Positions 47,422 to 56,666 are shown, counted from the stretch's first letter. The stretch: 64,000 nt of DNA from Inquilinus limosus_F (GCF_051487185.1 NZ_JAHVDK010000008.1:170099-234098); one strand, 5' to 3'. Notes: generated from the sequence alone by a model not told the origin. Numbers and translations are program-made.

Positions 47422-48240
47422 TCAGCGCAGGAAAGCGGTCATCGCGGAAACGGCGTTCATCCAGCGGATCGCGTCGGCGACGCTGGCGGCCGGCAGGGCC
47501 ACGGTGACGCCGTCGCGGCGCTCGGCCGGCGGCAGGGTGGCGGCAAGGTCGGCCAGGGCCGGGCCGCCCATCTCCAGCTCCAGCACATAGGGGCCGTCGA
47601 TGCGGAAGGGCGGGATCGACGCGGCGCGGCGGACGGCGCGCGCCGCGGCCTGTCGCAGCTCCGTACGAGCGGCGGACAGCGGCAGCGAGCGGGCGGCGCG
47701 GTTGCCCAGCGCCTGCTTCACCTGGACGAACTCGGCCTGCGGGAAATGCTGCCGCAGCTCGGCGACGCAGCGGTCATCGCCGGAGACCATCGCCACCGGC
47801 ACGCCGAGGCTGCCGGCATAGGCGCCGTAGATACCGGCCTCGCCCAGCGGCTTGCCGTTCAGCCGTACGGCGCGGAAGGCGAAGCCGTTGGTGGTGTGGG
47901 CCAGCACGCCCTGCTCCGACGCGCGGGCGTGGTAGCCGAGGCAGAACACCCCGGCATGGCCGGAATCGAGCCCGGCGAACATGTTGAGCGGCTTGGGCTT
48001 GCCCTGGATCAACTCCGCCGCCGGGTGCAGCAGCTCCGGCAGCAGATTGGTCATCGGCCCGTGCGCGTCGTTGACCAGGATCTCGGTGGCGCCGCCCTCC
48101 AGCGCGCCTTCGATCGCGGCGTTGACCTCCTCGGTCATCAGCCGGCGGGCGCGCTCGTACTCGCCGTTGCCCGGCTGGCCCTGCTGCGGCGAGACCACGC
48201 CGGCCACGCCCTCGATGTCAGACGAGATGTAGATCCTCAC
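47422..48240 (-). CDS. M55 family D-aminopeptidase (DppA-like)
   Basis: 272 residues of the DppA family, zinc peptidases that cleave D-Ala-D-Ala and similar D-peptides. Metal-binding IYISSDIEGVAGV at the N-terminus and LVNDAHGPMTNL, GYHARAS and NGKPLGEAGI segments are visible. Start is GTG 48240, overlapping the stop of the upstream P1 peptidase as GTGA. In Bacillus subtilis dppA is part of the dipeptide transporter operon dppABCDE; the arrangement here is analogous. It should act in the cytoplasm on imported peptides. Confidence 0.9.
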   Translation of the reverse strand: MRIYISSDIEGVAGVVSPQQGQPGNGEYERARRLMTEEVNAAIEGALEGGATEILVNDAHGPMTNLLPELLHPAAELIQGKPKPLNMFAGLDSGHAGVFCLGYHARASEQGVLAHTTNGFAFRAVRLNGKPLGEAGIYGAYAGSLGVPVAMVSGDDRCVAELRQHFPQAEFVQVKQALGNRAARSLPLSAARTELRQAAARAVRRAASIPPFRIDGPYVLELEMGGPALADLAATLPPAERRDGVTVALPAASVADAIRWMNAVSAMTAFLR

Positions 48241-49277
48241 TTCTGCTCCTCCGCCTCCAGCCAGTCCGCGAGCGAGGGCCGGCGATGCCCGGCGCGGCCG
48301 ACCGCGGATCCGGCGGCGCAGAGCGCGTTCAGCACCGCCTCCTGCGTCGCCTCGGCCGCGGCCTGGAACAGCCGGTCGATCCGCGCCTCGTTCAGCGCCC
48401 GGATCTGGACCAGGTCGCGCTTCTGGTCGTGCTCCACCGGGTCGGCGGTGGAGAGGCCGAGCGCGATGTCGCCGCTGCCGTGCCCCCAATAGGCGCCGAG
48501 CCGCGCCAGCCCGGCGCCGCAGCGCCTGGTGACGCGGTGCAGCTGGCGATGCTCCAGCGGCACGTCGGTGGCCAGGATCACGATCACCGAGCCGCGCTCC
48601 GGCACCGGCTCCGCGGCCGGCGCCGGCCGGCGGCCGTCGGGCAGCACCAGGTCGCCGGCACGGCCGAAATTGGCCAGCACCAGCACGCCGAGATGGAAAT
48701 GCGTGCGGTCGAACTTGACCCGGCGCGAGGCGCTGCCGATGCCGCCCTTGAAGCCGAAGCAGCTCATCCCCGTGCCGGCGCCGACGGAGCCCTGCCCGAC
48801 CTTACCGTCCGTCGCCGCGGCGATCGCCTCCAGCGCATCCGTCTCGGTCACCGCCAGGGCCTGGATGTCGGACAGGTAGCCGTCATTGCATTCCAGCACC
48901 ACCGGATTGACGGTGCCGGTCTCGCGCCCGATGTCGAGGTTGGTCGCGATGGCGGCGCGGATCAGCGCCGTGGCGCAGGTGCCGACGGCGAAGGTGTTGG
49001 TCAACAGGATCGGCGTCTCGACCGTCCCCAGCTCCGCCACCTGCACCAGGCCGGTGCTCTTGCCGAAGCCGTTGAACACCTCGACCGCGGCGCGGGCCTT
49101 GGTCCGGAACAGGTTGCCGCCATGCGGCAGCACAGCGGTGACGCCGGTCAGCACGTCGCCCGCATGCAGCGTCAGATGGCCGACCGTCACCCCTGGCACG
49201 TCGGTGATGGCGTTCAGCGGCCCGGTCGGCAGCGTGCCGCAGACCAGGCCGAAATCGCGGGCGAGACGGGCCGCCAC
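48237..49277 (-). CDS. P1 family peptidase (DmpA-like L-aminopeptidase/D-esterase)
   Basis: 346 residues of the DmpA/BapA family, which release N-terminal D-, L- or beta-amino acids after self-cleavage before a serine. The cleavage/nucleophile region is KVGQGSVGAGTGMSCFGFK; the N-terminal NAITDVPGVTVGHLTL and GRAGDLVLPDGRRP are family landmarks. Start is GTG 49277 with GGAGG eight bases upstream. No signal peptide. It is coupled to the M55 gene and 10 bases after the DppC-type permease. Confidence 0.9.
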   Translation of the reverse strand: MAARLARDFGLVCGTLPTGPLNAITDVPGVTVGHLTLHAGDVLTGVTAVLPHGGNLFRTKARAAVEVFNGFGKSTGLVQVAELGTVETPILLTNTFAVGTCATALIRAAIATNLDIGRETGTVNPVVLECNDGYLSDIQALAVTETDALEAIAAATDGKVGQGSVGAGTGMSCFGFKGGIGSASRRVKFDRTHFHLGVLVLANFGRAGDLVLPDGRRPAPAAEPVPERGSVIVILATDVPLEHRQLHRVTRRCGAGLARLGAYWGHGSGDIALGLSTADPVEHDQKRDLVQIRALNEARIDRLFQAAAEATQEAVLNALCAAGSAVGRAGHRRPSLADWLEAEEQK

Positions 49278-49287
49278 CGATGCCTCC

Positions 49288-50175
49288 CTAGGTTTTCAGC
49301 TTCGGGTCCAGCGCGTCGCGCAGCCCGTCGCCGAGCAGGTTGAAGGCCAGCACGGTGACGAAGATCGCGATGCCGGGGAAGAGGGTGATGTGGTCGGCGA
49401 CACCGAGATAGCTGCGCCCGTCGGCCAGCATCGCCCCCCATTCCGGGCTGGGCGGCTGGGCGCCGAGGCCGATGAAGCTGAGGCTGGCCGCCGTCAGGAT
49501 CGAGGTGCCGATGCGCATCGAGAAATAGACGATCACGCTGGGCAGCGTGCCCGGCAGGATGTGCCGCAGCATCAGCAGGCGATGGCGGACGCCGATCGCC
49601 CTGGCCGCGTCGACATAGACCGTCTGCTTGATCGCCAGCGTGCTGCCGCGCACCAGCCGGGCGAAGACCGGCACGCTGAACACGGCGACGGCGTAGATCA
49701 CGTTGTCGATGCCGGGGCCGAGCACGGCGATGACGCCGATCGCCAGGATGATGCCGGGGAAGGCCAGCAGCACGTCGCAGAGCCGCATCACCAGCCCGTC
49801 GATCCAGCCGCCGTAGAAGCCGCTGACGAGGCCGAGCAGGATGCCGGCGACGCCGCCCAGCGTCACCGACAGGAAGCCGACGGCGAGCGAGATGCGGGCG
49901 CCGAAGACGATGCGGCTGAGGATGTCGCGGCCATAGGCGTCGGTGCCGGCGAGATGGGCCCAGGACGGACCTTCCAGCACCCGCTCGTAATCCGGCTGGG
50001 CCAGGTCGTAGGGTGCGATCCAGGGCGCCAGGATGGCCACGACCACCAGCGCGACCAGGAACAGGCCGGCGATAACGCCGACCTTCTGCCGGCGGAAGCG
50101 GCGCCAGAATTCGCGGTAGGGCGAGCGCACCGTCTCGGCGCGGGCCGGAGTCGCGGGGGAGATGACGGCGCTCAT
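49288..50175 (-). CDS. Peptide/glutathione ABC transporter permease, GsiD/DppC type
   Basis: 295 residues. It has the FGTDxxGRD-like LAGTDAYGRDILSRIVFGAR, coupling motif YVDAARAIGVRHRLLMLRHI, and LSFIGLGAQPPSPEWGAML. Six helices are expected. It overlaps the DppB-type gene by 4 bases and is second permease of the Gsi-like importer encoded by this operon. Substrate assignment rests on context. Confidence 0.92.
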   Translation of the reverse strand: MSAVISPATPARAETVRSPYREFWRRFRRQKVGVIAGLFLVALVVVAILAPWIAPYDLAQPDYERVLEGPSWAHLAGTDAYGRDILSRIVFGARISLAVGFLSVTLGGVAGILLGLVSGFYGGWIDGLVMRLCDVLLAFPGIILAIGVIAVLGPGIDNVIYAVAVFSVPVFARLVRGSTLAIKQTVYVDAARAIGVRHRLLMLRHILPGTLPSVIVYFSMRIGTSILTAASLSFIGLGAQPPSPEWGAMLADGRSYLGVADHITLFPGIAIFVTVLAFNLLGDGLRDALDPKLKT

Positions 50176-51092
50176 CGGTAGCGGATCTCCGGATTGGCGA
50201 GCGCGTAGAGCACGTCGACGGCGAGGTTGATCAGGATGAATTCGATCGAGAACAGCAGGATCTCGGCCTGGATCACCGGGTAGTCGCGGTAGGAGACGCT
50301 GTCGACCAGGAGGCGGCCGAGGCCGGGCCAGGTGAACACGGTCTCGACCACGATCGAGCCGCCGAGCAGGAAGCCGAACTGCAGCCCGACCATGGTGATG
50401 ATCGGGATCAGCGCGTTGCGCAGCGTGTGCTTCCAGACCACCGCGCGCTCGAAAACACCCTTCGCCCGGGCGGTGCGGACATAGTCCTCGCGCGAGATCT
50501 CGATGAAGGCGGAGCGGGTGAAGCGCGCCATCACTGCTGCGACGCCGAGGCCGAGCGTGACCGCGGGCATGACGAAATGCTGCCAGGTGCCGTAGCCGCC
50601 GGTCGGCAGCCAGCCGAGATCCACCGAGAACACGCCGATCAAGAGGAGGCCGAGCCAGAAGGAGGGGAAGGAGATGCCGGAGACGGCCAGCACCATGCCG
50701 CCGTAATCCTGCCAGCGGCCGCGCTTGACCGCGGAGACGACGCCGATCAGAAGGCCGACCGCCACCGCCCAGGCCATGCTGACCACGGTCAACCAGACCG
50801 TCGGCATCAGCCGCTCGCCGATCTCATCGACCACGGGCCGGCGGGTCTTCAGCGAGGTGCCGAAATCGGCCTGCACGACATTGCCGAGGAAGGTCAGGTA
50901 CTGCTCGGGCAGCGGCCGGTCGAGGCCGAGATCGGAGCGCACGAGCGCGATGTCCTCCGCCGTCGCGTCCGGCCCGGCCACCAGCCGCGCCGGGTCGCCC
51001 GGCAGCATGTGGACGAAGCCGAAGACCAGGAGGGAGATGACCAGCATCACCGGGACAATGCCGATGAGACGCCGGATCAGATATTGCAGCAT
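50172..51092 (-). CDS. Peptide/glutathione ABC transporter permease, GsiC/DppB type
   Basis: 306 residues. It has the N-terminal VISLLVFGFVHMLPGDPARL, GLDRPLPEQYLTFL, the coupling motif YVRTARAKGVFERAVVWKHT, and C-terminal NPEIRYR. It is separated from the binding-protein gene by 160 bases that contain a palindromic element, while it is translationally coupled to the next permease. Confidence 0.92.
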   Translation of the reverse strand: MLQYLIRRLIGIVPVMLVISLLVFGFVHMLPGDPARLVAGPDATAEDIALVRSDLGLDRPLPEQYLTFLGNVVQADFGTSLKTRRPVVDEIGERLMPTVWLTVVSMAWAVAVGLLIGVVSAVKRGRWQDYGGMVLAVSGISFPSFWLGLLLIGVFSVDLGWLPTGGYGTWQHFVMPAVTLGLGVAAVMARFTRSAFIEISREDYVRTARAKGVFERAVVWKHTLRNALIPIITMVGLQFGFLLGGSIVVETVFTWPGLGRLLVDSVSYRDYPVIQAEILLFSIEFILINLAVDVLYALANPEIRYR

Positions 51093-51137
51093 GGGGGCTC
51101 CGAAAGCGCGCTGTCAGGCGCTCAATCCATCTCCTCT

Positions 51138-51241
51138 CTCTGATCGTCATCCCCGCGAAAGCGGGGATCTCTTGCCGGAGAGATCCCGTGTCTGCGGCGC
51201 ACCGCTGCGCGCTGCGCCGCGCACGGGATGACGATCGAGAG
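51138..51241. repeat. Palindromic element, GTCATCCCCGCG family
   Basis: About 104 bp bounded by ATCGTCATCCC (51143-51153) and GGGATGACGAT (51225-51235), with CCCGCGAAAGCGGG and GCGGCGCACCGCTGCGC stems inside and outer TCTCT/AGAGA pairing. It lies between the Gsi-like binding-protein gene and the first permease gene. The CCCGCGAAAGCGGG core belongs to a very widespread bacterial palindrome type. Confidence 0.8.
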
Positions 51242-51252
51242 AGGGACCGGTC

Positions 51253-52782
51253 CTACTGGAACGACGCGTCCTCGACGATGTAGGCGCGGTCGGGCAGGAC
51301 GTAGACGCCGGACAGGTCCTTGCTCCGGGCGCTCAGCACATGGTCGACGCCGAGCGAGATCCAGGGCGCGTCCTGCCAGATCAGGGACTGCGCCTTGGCA
51401 TAGGCCTCGGCGCGCTTGCCCTCATCGGCGGTGGCGACCGCCGCCTCCAGCGCCGCATCCACCTCCGGGTTGGAGTAGTAGGCGACGTTGAACAGCTTCG
51501 GCGGGAAACCCTTGCCCCACAGCAGCGGCCGCAGCGCCCAGTCGGCGTCGCCGGTCGAGGACGACCAGCCGCCGTAATACATCTGCACCGTCGCGTCCTC
51601 GGGCTTCTGCACGCCCCAGACCTTGTCGGAGAGGACGCCGGATTCGAGCGGCGTGACCTGGGCCTTGACCCCGATCTGGGCCAGCTGCTGCTGCAGGAAC
51701 TGGGTCGCCCGGATGGCCGTGGTGTTGTTGCCGGACCACAGCACGGTCTCGAAGCCGTCGGCATAGCCGGCCTCGGCCAGGAGCTGCTTGGCCTTCTCCG
51801 GATCATAGGGCCAGACGCCCTGCTTGGCGTAGAATTTCAGCTTCGGCGGCATCGGCGAATCCGCCGGGTCGCAATAGCCGCTCAGCACCACCTTGCAAAA
51901 GGCGTTGCGGTCGACCGCGTAGTTCAGCGCCTGGCGGACGCGGACATCGTCGAACGGCTTTTTATGAGTGTTCAGCGCCACGTACCAGTTCACGATCGAC
52001 GGCCCGTCGACCACGGTGACGTTCGGGTTGCGCTCCAGCACCTTCATCATCTCCGGCGGCACTGGGTGGATGAACTGGGCCTCGCCGGCCTGCAGCATGG
52101 CGACGCGGCTGCCGTTCTCCGGCACGCTGCGGATGGTGACGCCGTCGACCTTGGGTTGGCCTTCCTTCCAGTAGGCGTCGTTCTTCACCGCCTCCAGCGT
52201 GTCGGCCGACCAGGACTTGAACTTGAACGGCCCGGTGCCGACCGGGTTGCGGCCGATGTCCTTGCCGTATTTCTCCAGCGCCGCCGGGCTGATGATCATC
52301 GCCCCGGCATGCGCCAGGTTGTTGACCAGGGCGCCGAACGGCTCCTTCAGCACCACCTTGGCGGTGGCGTCGTCGACCACCTCGACATGGTCCAGCATCG
52401 ACACCAGCGACTGGCGCTTCAGCTTGTTGTCGGGATTGGCCAGGCGCTCGAGGCTGATCTTCACCGCCTGGGCGTTGAAGTCGGTGCCGTCGTGGAACTT
52501 GACGCCCTTGCGCAGGTGGAAGGTGTAGACCTTGGCGTCGTCGCTGACCTCGTAGCTCTCGGCCAGCAGCGGCACGAGCTGCATGTTCTGATCGAAGCCG
52601 TAGAGGCCCTGATAGAACAGCCGCGTCGCCGCCTGCGACGCCGTCTCGTTGATGTTGGACGGGTCCAGCCCCGTCAGGTTCTGGTCGATGGCCACGACCA
52701 GCGGCTTGGCCATCGCCGCCCCGGGCAGCGCCATCAGCGCGGCCAAGGCGCAGCCGATCAAGAGGTGTTTCCAGCGTCTCAT
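51253..52782 (-). CDS. Peptide/glutathione ABC transporter substrate-binding protein, GsiB/DppA type
   Basis: 509 residues with a Sec signal peptide (LLIGCALAALMALPGAAMA) cut near AMAKPL. SBP_bac_5 landmarks: LFYQGLYGFDQNMQLVPLLA, TFHLRKGVKFHDGTDF, GTGPFKFKSW and VRQALNYAVDRNAF. It is closest in style to GsiB, the glutathione receptor, but the ligand could be another short peptide. ATG 52782 is chosen for the GGGAGAGAG ribosome site. It follows the fused ATPase gene by 49 bases. Confidence 0.92.
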   Translation of the reverse strand: MRRWKHLLIGCALAALMALPGAAMAKPLVVAIDQNLTGLDPSNINETASQAATRLFYQGLYGFDQNMQLVPLLAESYEVSDDAKVYTFHLRKGVKFHDGTDFNAQAVKISLERLANPDNKLKRQSLVSMLDHVEVVDDATAKVVLKEPFGALVNNLAHAGAMIISPAALEKYGKDIGRNPVGTGPFKFKSWSADTLEAVKNDAYWKEGQPKVDGVTIRSVPENGSRVAMLQAGEAQFIHPVPPEMMKVLERNPNVTVVDGPSIVNWYVALNTHKKPFDDVRVRQALNYAVDRNAFCKVVLSGYCDPADSPMPPKLKFYAKQGVWPYDPEKAKQLLAEAGYADGFETVLWSGNNTTAIRATQFLQQQLAQIGVKAQVTPLESGVLSDKVWGVQKPEDATVQMYYGGWSSSTGDADWALRPLLWGKGFPPKLFNVAYYSNPEVDAALEAAVATADEGKRAEAYAKAQSLIWQDAPWISLGVDHVLSARSKDLSGVYVLPDRAYIVEDASFQ

Positions 52783-52831
52783 CGGTTCTCTCTCCCTGTG
52801 TTTCGGATCGGTCATGGTTGCGGAAAGCCGG

Positions 52832-54679
52832 TCAGCCGAAGTCGCCGACCGGGTGCCGGGCCACGAAATGGCCGGGCCCGACGGGTTCGAGCGGCCGCAC
52901 CAGCGGCTCGTCGCCCAGGGCCCGGATCGGGCTCGGGATCTCGCCCTCGATCAGGCTGGTGTCGCGGTTGCGCCGGGCGGGGTCGGCCACCGGCACCGCC
53001 GTCATCAGCCGGCGGGTATAGGGATGCTGCGGGTTCTCGAACACGGCCTGGCGCGGCCCGATCTCGACGATCTGGCCGAGATACATCACCGCGACGCGGT
53101 GGCTGACCCGCTCCACCACCGCCATGTCGTGCGAGATGAAGAGATAGGACAGGCCGTGCCGCGCCTGCAGCTCCATCAGCAGATTCACCACCTGGGCCTG
53201 GATCGAGACGTCGAGCGCCGCCACCGCCTCGTCGGCGATGATCAGCTTCGGCTCCGACGCCAGGGCGCGGGCGATGCAGATGCGCTGGCGCTGGCCGCCG
53301 CTGAACTCGTGCGGGTAGCGCTTGGCATGCTCGGGCCGCAGCCCGACCTGGGTCAGCAGGTCGGCCACGCGCTGCTCCACCGCTTTGCCCTTCGCGAGGC
53401 CATGGGTCAGCAGCGGCTCGGCAATCGAGAATCCCACCGTCAGCCGCGGGTTGAGCGAGGCGAAGGGGTCCTGGAAGACGTACTGGATCTTCTGCCGCAG
53501 CCGGCGGCGCTCCTCCGCCTTCATCTCGGCCATGGTACGGCCCTCGAAGCGGATCGAGCCGGCCGAGGGCTCCAGCAGCTGCATGATGGTGCGGCCGGTG
53601 GTGGACTTGCCGCAGCCGCTCTCGCCGACCAGCGCCAGGGTCTCGCCGGGCTGCAGGGCGAAGCTGACCTGCTCCACCGCATGCACCCGGGCGGCCAGCC
53701 GGCCGAACACGCCGCGGCGCACGTCGAAGCGGGTCGAGAGCCGGTCGACCTCCAGCAGCGGGGCCGAGCCCACCCGCACCGTGTCCTGCGGCGCCGGCGG
53801 CGGCTCCTGCGAACCGTCGACGCGGACCAGCGGGAAGCGCGCCGGCAGCGGCTGCCCCTGCAGGCTGCCGAGCTTCGGCACCGCCGACAGCAGCGCCTGG
53901 GTGTAGGGGTGCTGGGGCGAGGCGAAGATGCGCTCGGTCGGCCCCTCCTCCACCTTGCGGCCCTGGTACATGACCACGACGCGGTCGGCGACCTCCGCCA
54001 CCACGCCCATGTCGTGGGTGATGAACATCACGGCCATGCCCATCTCGCGCTGCAGCTGGCGGATCAGCCGCAGGATCTGGGCCTGGATGGTGACGTCGAG
54101 CGCCGTGGTCGGCTCGTCCGCGATCAAGAGGCTCGGCCGGCAGGACAGCGCCATGGCGATCATCACCCGCTGGCGCATGCCGCCGGACAGCTGGTGAGGA
54201 TGGCGGTCGAGCATCCGCCTCGCCTCCGGGATCCGCACCCGCTCCAGCATGCGCAGCGCCTCGGCCCGCGCCGCCTTGGCGTCCTTGCCCTGGTGCAGCA
54301 TCACCGCCTCGGCGATCTGGTCGCCGATGGTGAAGACCGGGTTCAGCGACGTCATCGGCTCCTGGAAGATCATGGCGATCTCGTCGCCGCGCAGCGACCG
54401 CAGCGCCTCGGCCGGAGCCTGCGCCAGGTCGCGCACCTGCCCGTCGCGGCCGCGGAAGCGCACGGCGCCGCGCACAATCCGGCCGCCGCCGTAGTCGACC
54501 AGCCGGATCAGGCTGAGCGAGGTGACCGACTTGCCGGAGCCCGATTCGCCGACCACCGCCACCGTCTCGCCCGGCGCGATGGCGAAGCTGAGATCCTCGA
54601 CCGCGGTGACGGGGCCGTCCTCGGTCCGGAACTGGACCGTCAGCCCGTCGACCTCGATCAGCGGCGCCGCTGTGGTCAT
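52832..54679 (-). CDS. Fused two-domain peptide ABC transporter ATPase, GsiA type
   Basis: 615 residues containing two complete nucleotide-binding domains, as in GsiA (623). Domain 1: Walker A GESGSGKSV, signature LSGGMRQRVMIAMAL, Walker B LLIADEPTTALD. Domain 2: GESGCGKST, FSGGQRQRICIARAL, LIIADEAVAALD, with Ala in place of the usual Pro/Thr after DEA. Each is followed by an oligopeptide-transporter C-terminal segment. This contrasts with the split DppD/DppF pair at 5217-7261. It overlaps the aminotransferase gene by 4 bases. Confidence 0.92.
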   Translation of the reverse strand: MTTAAPLIEVDGLTVQFRTEDGPVTAVEDLSFAIAPGETVAVVGESGSGKSVTSLSLIRLVDYGGGRIVRGAVRFRGRDGQVRDLAQAPAEALRSLRGDEIAMIFQEPMTSLNPVFTIGDQIAEAVMLHQGKDAKAARAEALRMLERVRIPEARRMLDRHPHQLSGGMRQRVMIAMALSCRPSLLIADEPTTALDVTIQAQILRLIRQLQREMGMAVMFITHDMGVVAEVADRVVVMYQGRKVEEGPTERIFASPQHPYTQALLSAVPKLGSLQGQPLPARFPLVRVDGSQEPPPAPQDTVRVGSAPLLEVDRLSTRFDVRRGVFGRLAARVHAVEQVSFALQPGETLALVGESGCGKSTTGRTIMQLLEPSAGSIRFEGRTMAEMKAEERRRLRQKIQYVFQDPFASLNPRLTVGFSIAEPLLTHGLAKGKAVEQRVADLLTQVGLRPEHAKRYPHEFSGGQRQRICIARALASEPKLIIADEAVAALDVSIQAQVVNLLMELQARHGLSYLFISHDMAVVERVSHRVAVMYLGQIVEIGPRQAVFENPQHPYTRRLMTAVPVADPARRNRDTSLIEGEIPSPIRALGDEPLVRPLEPVGPGHFVARHPVGDFG

Positions 54680-55524
54680 GCCGGTTCTCCGACCAGGCGG
54701 TCGAAGGCCTCCCGCACCTGCCGCCACACCGGCCCGGGGCGGCCGGAGCCGATTGCGGCGCCGTCGAGGCGCACGATCGGCGCCAGCTCCTTGGTGGTGC
54801 TGGTGATCCAGATCTCGTCGGCGGCGCGCAGCTCGGCCTCCGCCACGTCGCGCTGTTCGACCGCGATGCCGAGCTCGGCGGCAAGGCGGATCACGATGCG
54901 ACGATTGATGCCGTCGAGGATGCGGTGGTCGGCGACCGGCGTCGCCACCCGCCCGTCCCGGACCAGGAGGACGTTGCTGGCGGCGCATTCGCTGACGAGG
55001 CCATCGCGGATCATCACCGTCTCCAGCACCCCGGCCTCGGCCGCCTGCTGGGCGGCGAGGACGGAGGGCAGGAGGGCGATCGACTTGATGTCGCAGCGCA
55101 GCCAACGGATGTCGGGCGCCGAGACCAGAGCGAAGCCGTCCTCCTGCTGGGCGCGGCCGAGGCGCTTCAGCGGGCCGGCGAAGGCGAGGATGCTGGCCTG
55201 GGCCGAAGCGGGGAACGCGTGGCTGCGCTGGGCAGGGGCGCCGCGGGTGACCTGCATGTAGATGGTCGCGGCCGGGCGCGGCGCGGTCTCTGCCAGGCGC
55301 TGGAACACCGCGGCGAGGGCGACGCGGTCGAGCCCGGGGTCGATCCGCACCGCATCCAGGCTGCGCGCCAGCCGGTCGAGATGGGCGTCGAGCGCGAAGA
55401 TCCGGCCGTCATAGACCGCCACCACCTCGTAGATGCCGTCGGCGAAGAGAAAGCCGCGGTCGAGCGGCGAGACCCGCACCTCCTCCAGCGGCGAATAGGT
55501 TCCGTTCCAATAGGCGAGCGTCAT
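54676..55524 (-). CDS. Class IV aminotransferase, D-amino-acid transaminase type
   Basis: 282 residues of the class IV PLP fold (D-amino-acid aminotransferase, branched-chain aminotransferase, ADC lyase). YWNGTYSPLEEVRVSPLDRG followed by FLFADGIYEVVAVYDG is the D-amino-acid transaminase signature, with the PLP lysine in RCDIKSIALLP. SECAASNVLLV binds the phosphate. The operon also encodes D- and iso-peptide peptidases, so deamination of released D-amino acids is the likely role. It overlaps both neighbours by 4 bases. Confidence 0.9.
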   Translation of the reverse strand: MTLAYWNGTYSPLEEVRVSPLDRGFLFADGIYEVVAVYDGRIFALDAHLDRLARSLDAVRIDPGLDRVALAAVFQRLAETAPRPAATIYMQVTRGAPAQRSHAFPASAQASILAFAGPLKRLGRAQQEDGFALVSAPDIRWLRCDIKSIALLPSVLAAQQAAEAGVLETVMIRDGLVSECAASNVLLVRDGRVATPVADHRILDGINRRIVIRLAAELGIAVEQRDVAEAELRAADEIWITSTTKELAPIVRLDGAAIGSGRPGPVWRQVREAFDRLVGEPA

Positions 55525-56438
55525 CGTCGGCGTTCCGGGGCAAGGGGGCGGGGACGCCGGACGACAGCCGGGGCGTCCTCGACGAGGAGGTATGGCCTGA
55601 TCTCTTCGATCAACTCGGCCGCGCCGGCGACGGTGCCGCGGCGCCGGGCGATCGCGCCCGCCAGCGCCTCGGCCACCGCCATCACCGCGATCGAGGAGCC
55701 GTGCAGCACGTCGTGCTCGGCCGGGCCGAACAGGGCGGCGTCGCTGTCGGGCACCAGCGGCGAGGCCGGCCCGTCGGTCAGCGACAGGACGCGCAGGCCG
55801 CGCGCCTTGGCCTGGCGCAGCAGATCGATGGTGGCGCGGGAATAGCGCGGCACCGAGATCGGGATCAGCAGGTCGCCCTCGCCGAAGCGGAGGAGCTGGC
55901 GGACCATGCGCTCGGTCCCGCCGCTGCCGTCCAGCACCTCGACCGCCGGGCAATAGGGCAGCAGCAGCTCGGCCAGGAACCGCGCGATGACGGCGCTGAT
56001 GCCGAGACCGAGCGGCACCACCCGGCGCGCCGCCAGCACCAGCTCGACGGCGCGGGCGCATCCGTCCTCCGTCAGCAGCCCGGCGGCCTGGCCGAGATTG
56101 GCCGACACGGTGTCGAGCGACCCGCGCAGGACGGCGGATGCCGAGTCGGGGCCCTGCTGCGTCGCCCGCAGCTTCTCGACCGGCGCCAGCGCGCGCTGAA
56201 ACTGCTGCAGCAACTCGGCCCGGAATTCGGGATAGCCGCCGAAGCCCAGGCGGTGGGCGAAGCGGTTGGCGGTGGCGATCGAGACCGAAGCCGCGCCCGC
56301 CAGTTCCTCGATCCCCATGGTGGCGGCGCGGAACGGATGCGCCAGGACGAAATCCGCCAGCCGCCGATGCGCCGGCGAGAGCGCGTCGACGCTCTGCGCC
56401 AGCCGGTTCATCAGGGTCTGCGGCGAGTCCTGGGGCAT
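55521..56438 (-). CDS. RpiR/MurR family transcriptional regulator
   Basis: About 305 residues: N-terminal HTH_6 domain (IEELAGAASVSIATANRFAH, around 40-60) and a SIS sugar-phosphate domain (RVVPLGLGISAVIARFLAEL; DLLIPISVPRYSRATIDLLR). RpiR proteins sense phosphosugars; MurR senses MurNAc-6-phosphate. I list ATG 56438 (MPQDSPQTL), the family-like start. ATG 56498 has GGGAGG only 3 bases upstream and would add 20 residues. It is the first gene of the peptide operon and is presumed to control it. Confidence 0.85.
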   Translation of the reverse strand: MPQDSPQTLMNRLAQSVDALSPAHRRLADFVLAHPFRAATMGIEELAGAASVSIATANRFAHRLGFGGYPEFRAELLQQFQRALAPVEKLRATQQGPDSASAVLRGSLDTVSANLGQAAGLLTEDGCARAVELVLAARRVVPLGLGISAVIARFLAELLLPYCPAVEVLDGSGGTERMVRQLLRFGEGDLLIPISVPRYSRATIDLLRQAKARGLRVLSLTDGPASPLVPDSDAALFGPAEHDVLHGSSIAVMAVAEALAGAIARRRGTVAGAAELIEEIRPYLLVEDAPAVVRRPRPLAPERRR

Positions 56439-56578
56439 GCAGCGAGGAAGTAAAGGAACGGAAAGCCGCCAGGTGGCGGATGAAAATTCTTCTGTCATCT
56501 ACCTCCCGATATGTAAAGTTTTTTTCAAGTCGGATCGACTGAGCCCCCGCAGGCGAGGCCTTTTCGGAATTCCCAACT

Positions 56579-56666
56579 CGTCATTGCGAGCGTAGCGAAG
56601 CAATCCGTAGTGCAGCTCGTGGGGGCCGATGGATTGCTTCGTCGGCTTCGCCTCCTCGCAATGACG
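56579..56666. repeat. Palindromic element, GTCATTGCGAG family, copy 2
   Basis: 88 bp with perfect ends CGTCATTGCGAG / CTCGCAATGACG. It is inverted relative to the copy at 43932-44017. It sits in the divergent gap between the RpiR gene and the aldolase gene (56439-56818, the only gap over 300 bases), which otherwise holds a T-rich stretch near 56510 and the aldolase promoter. Confidence 0.85.
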
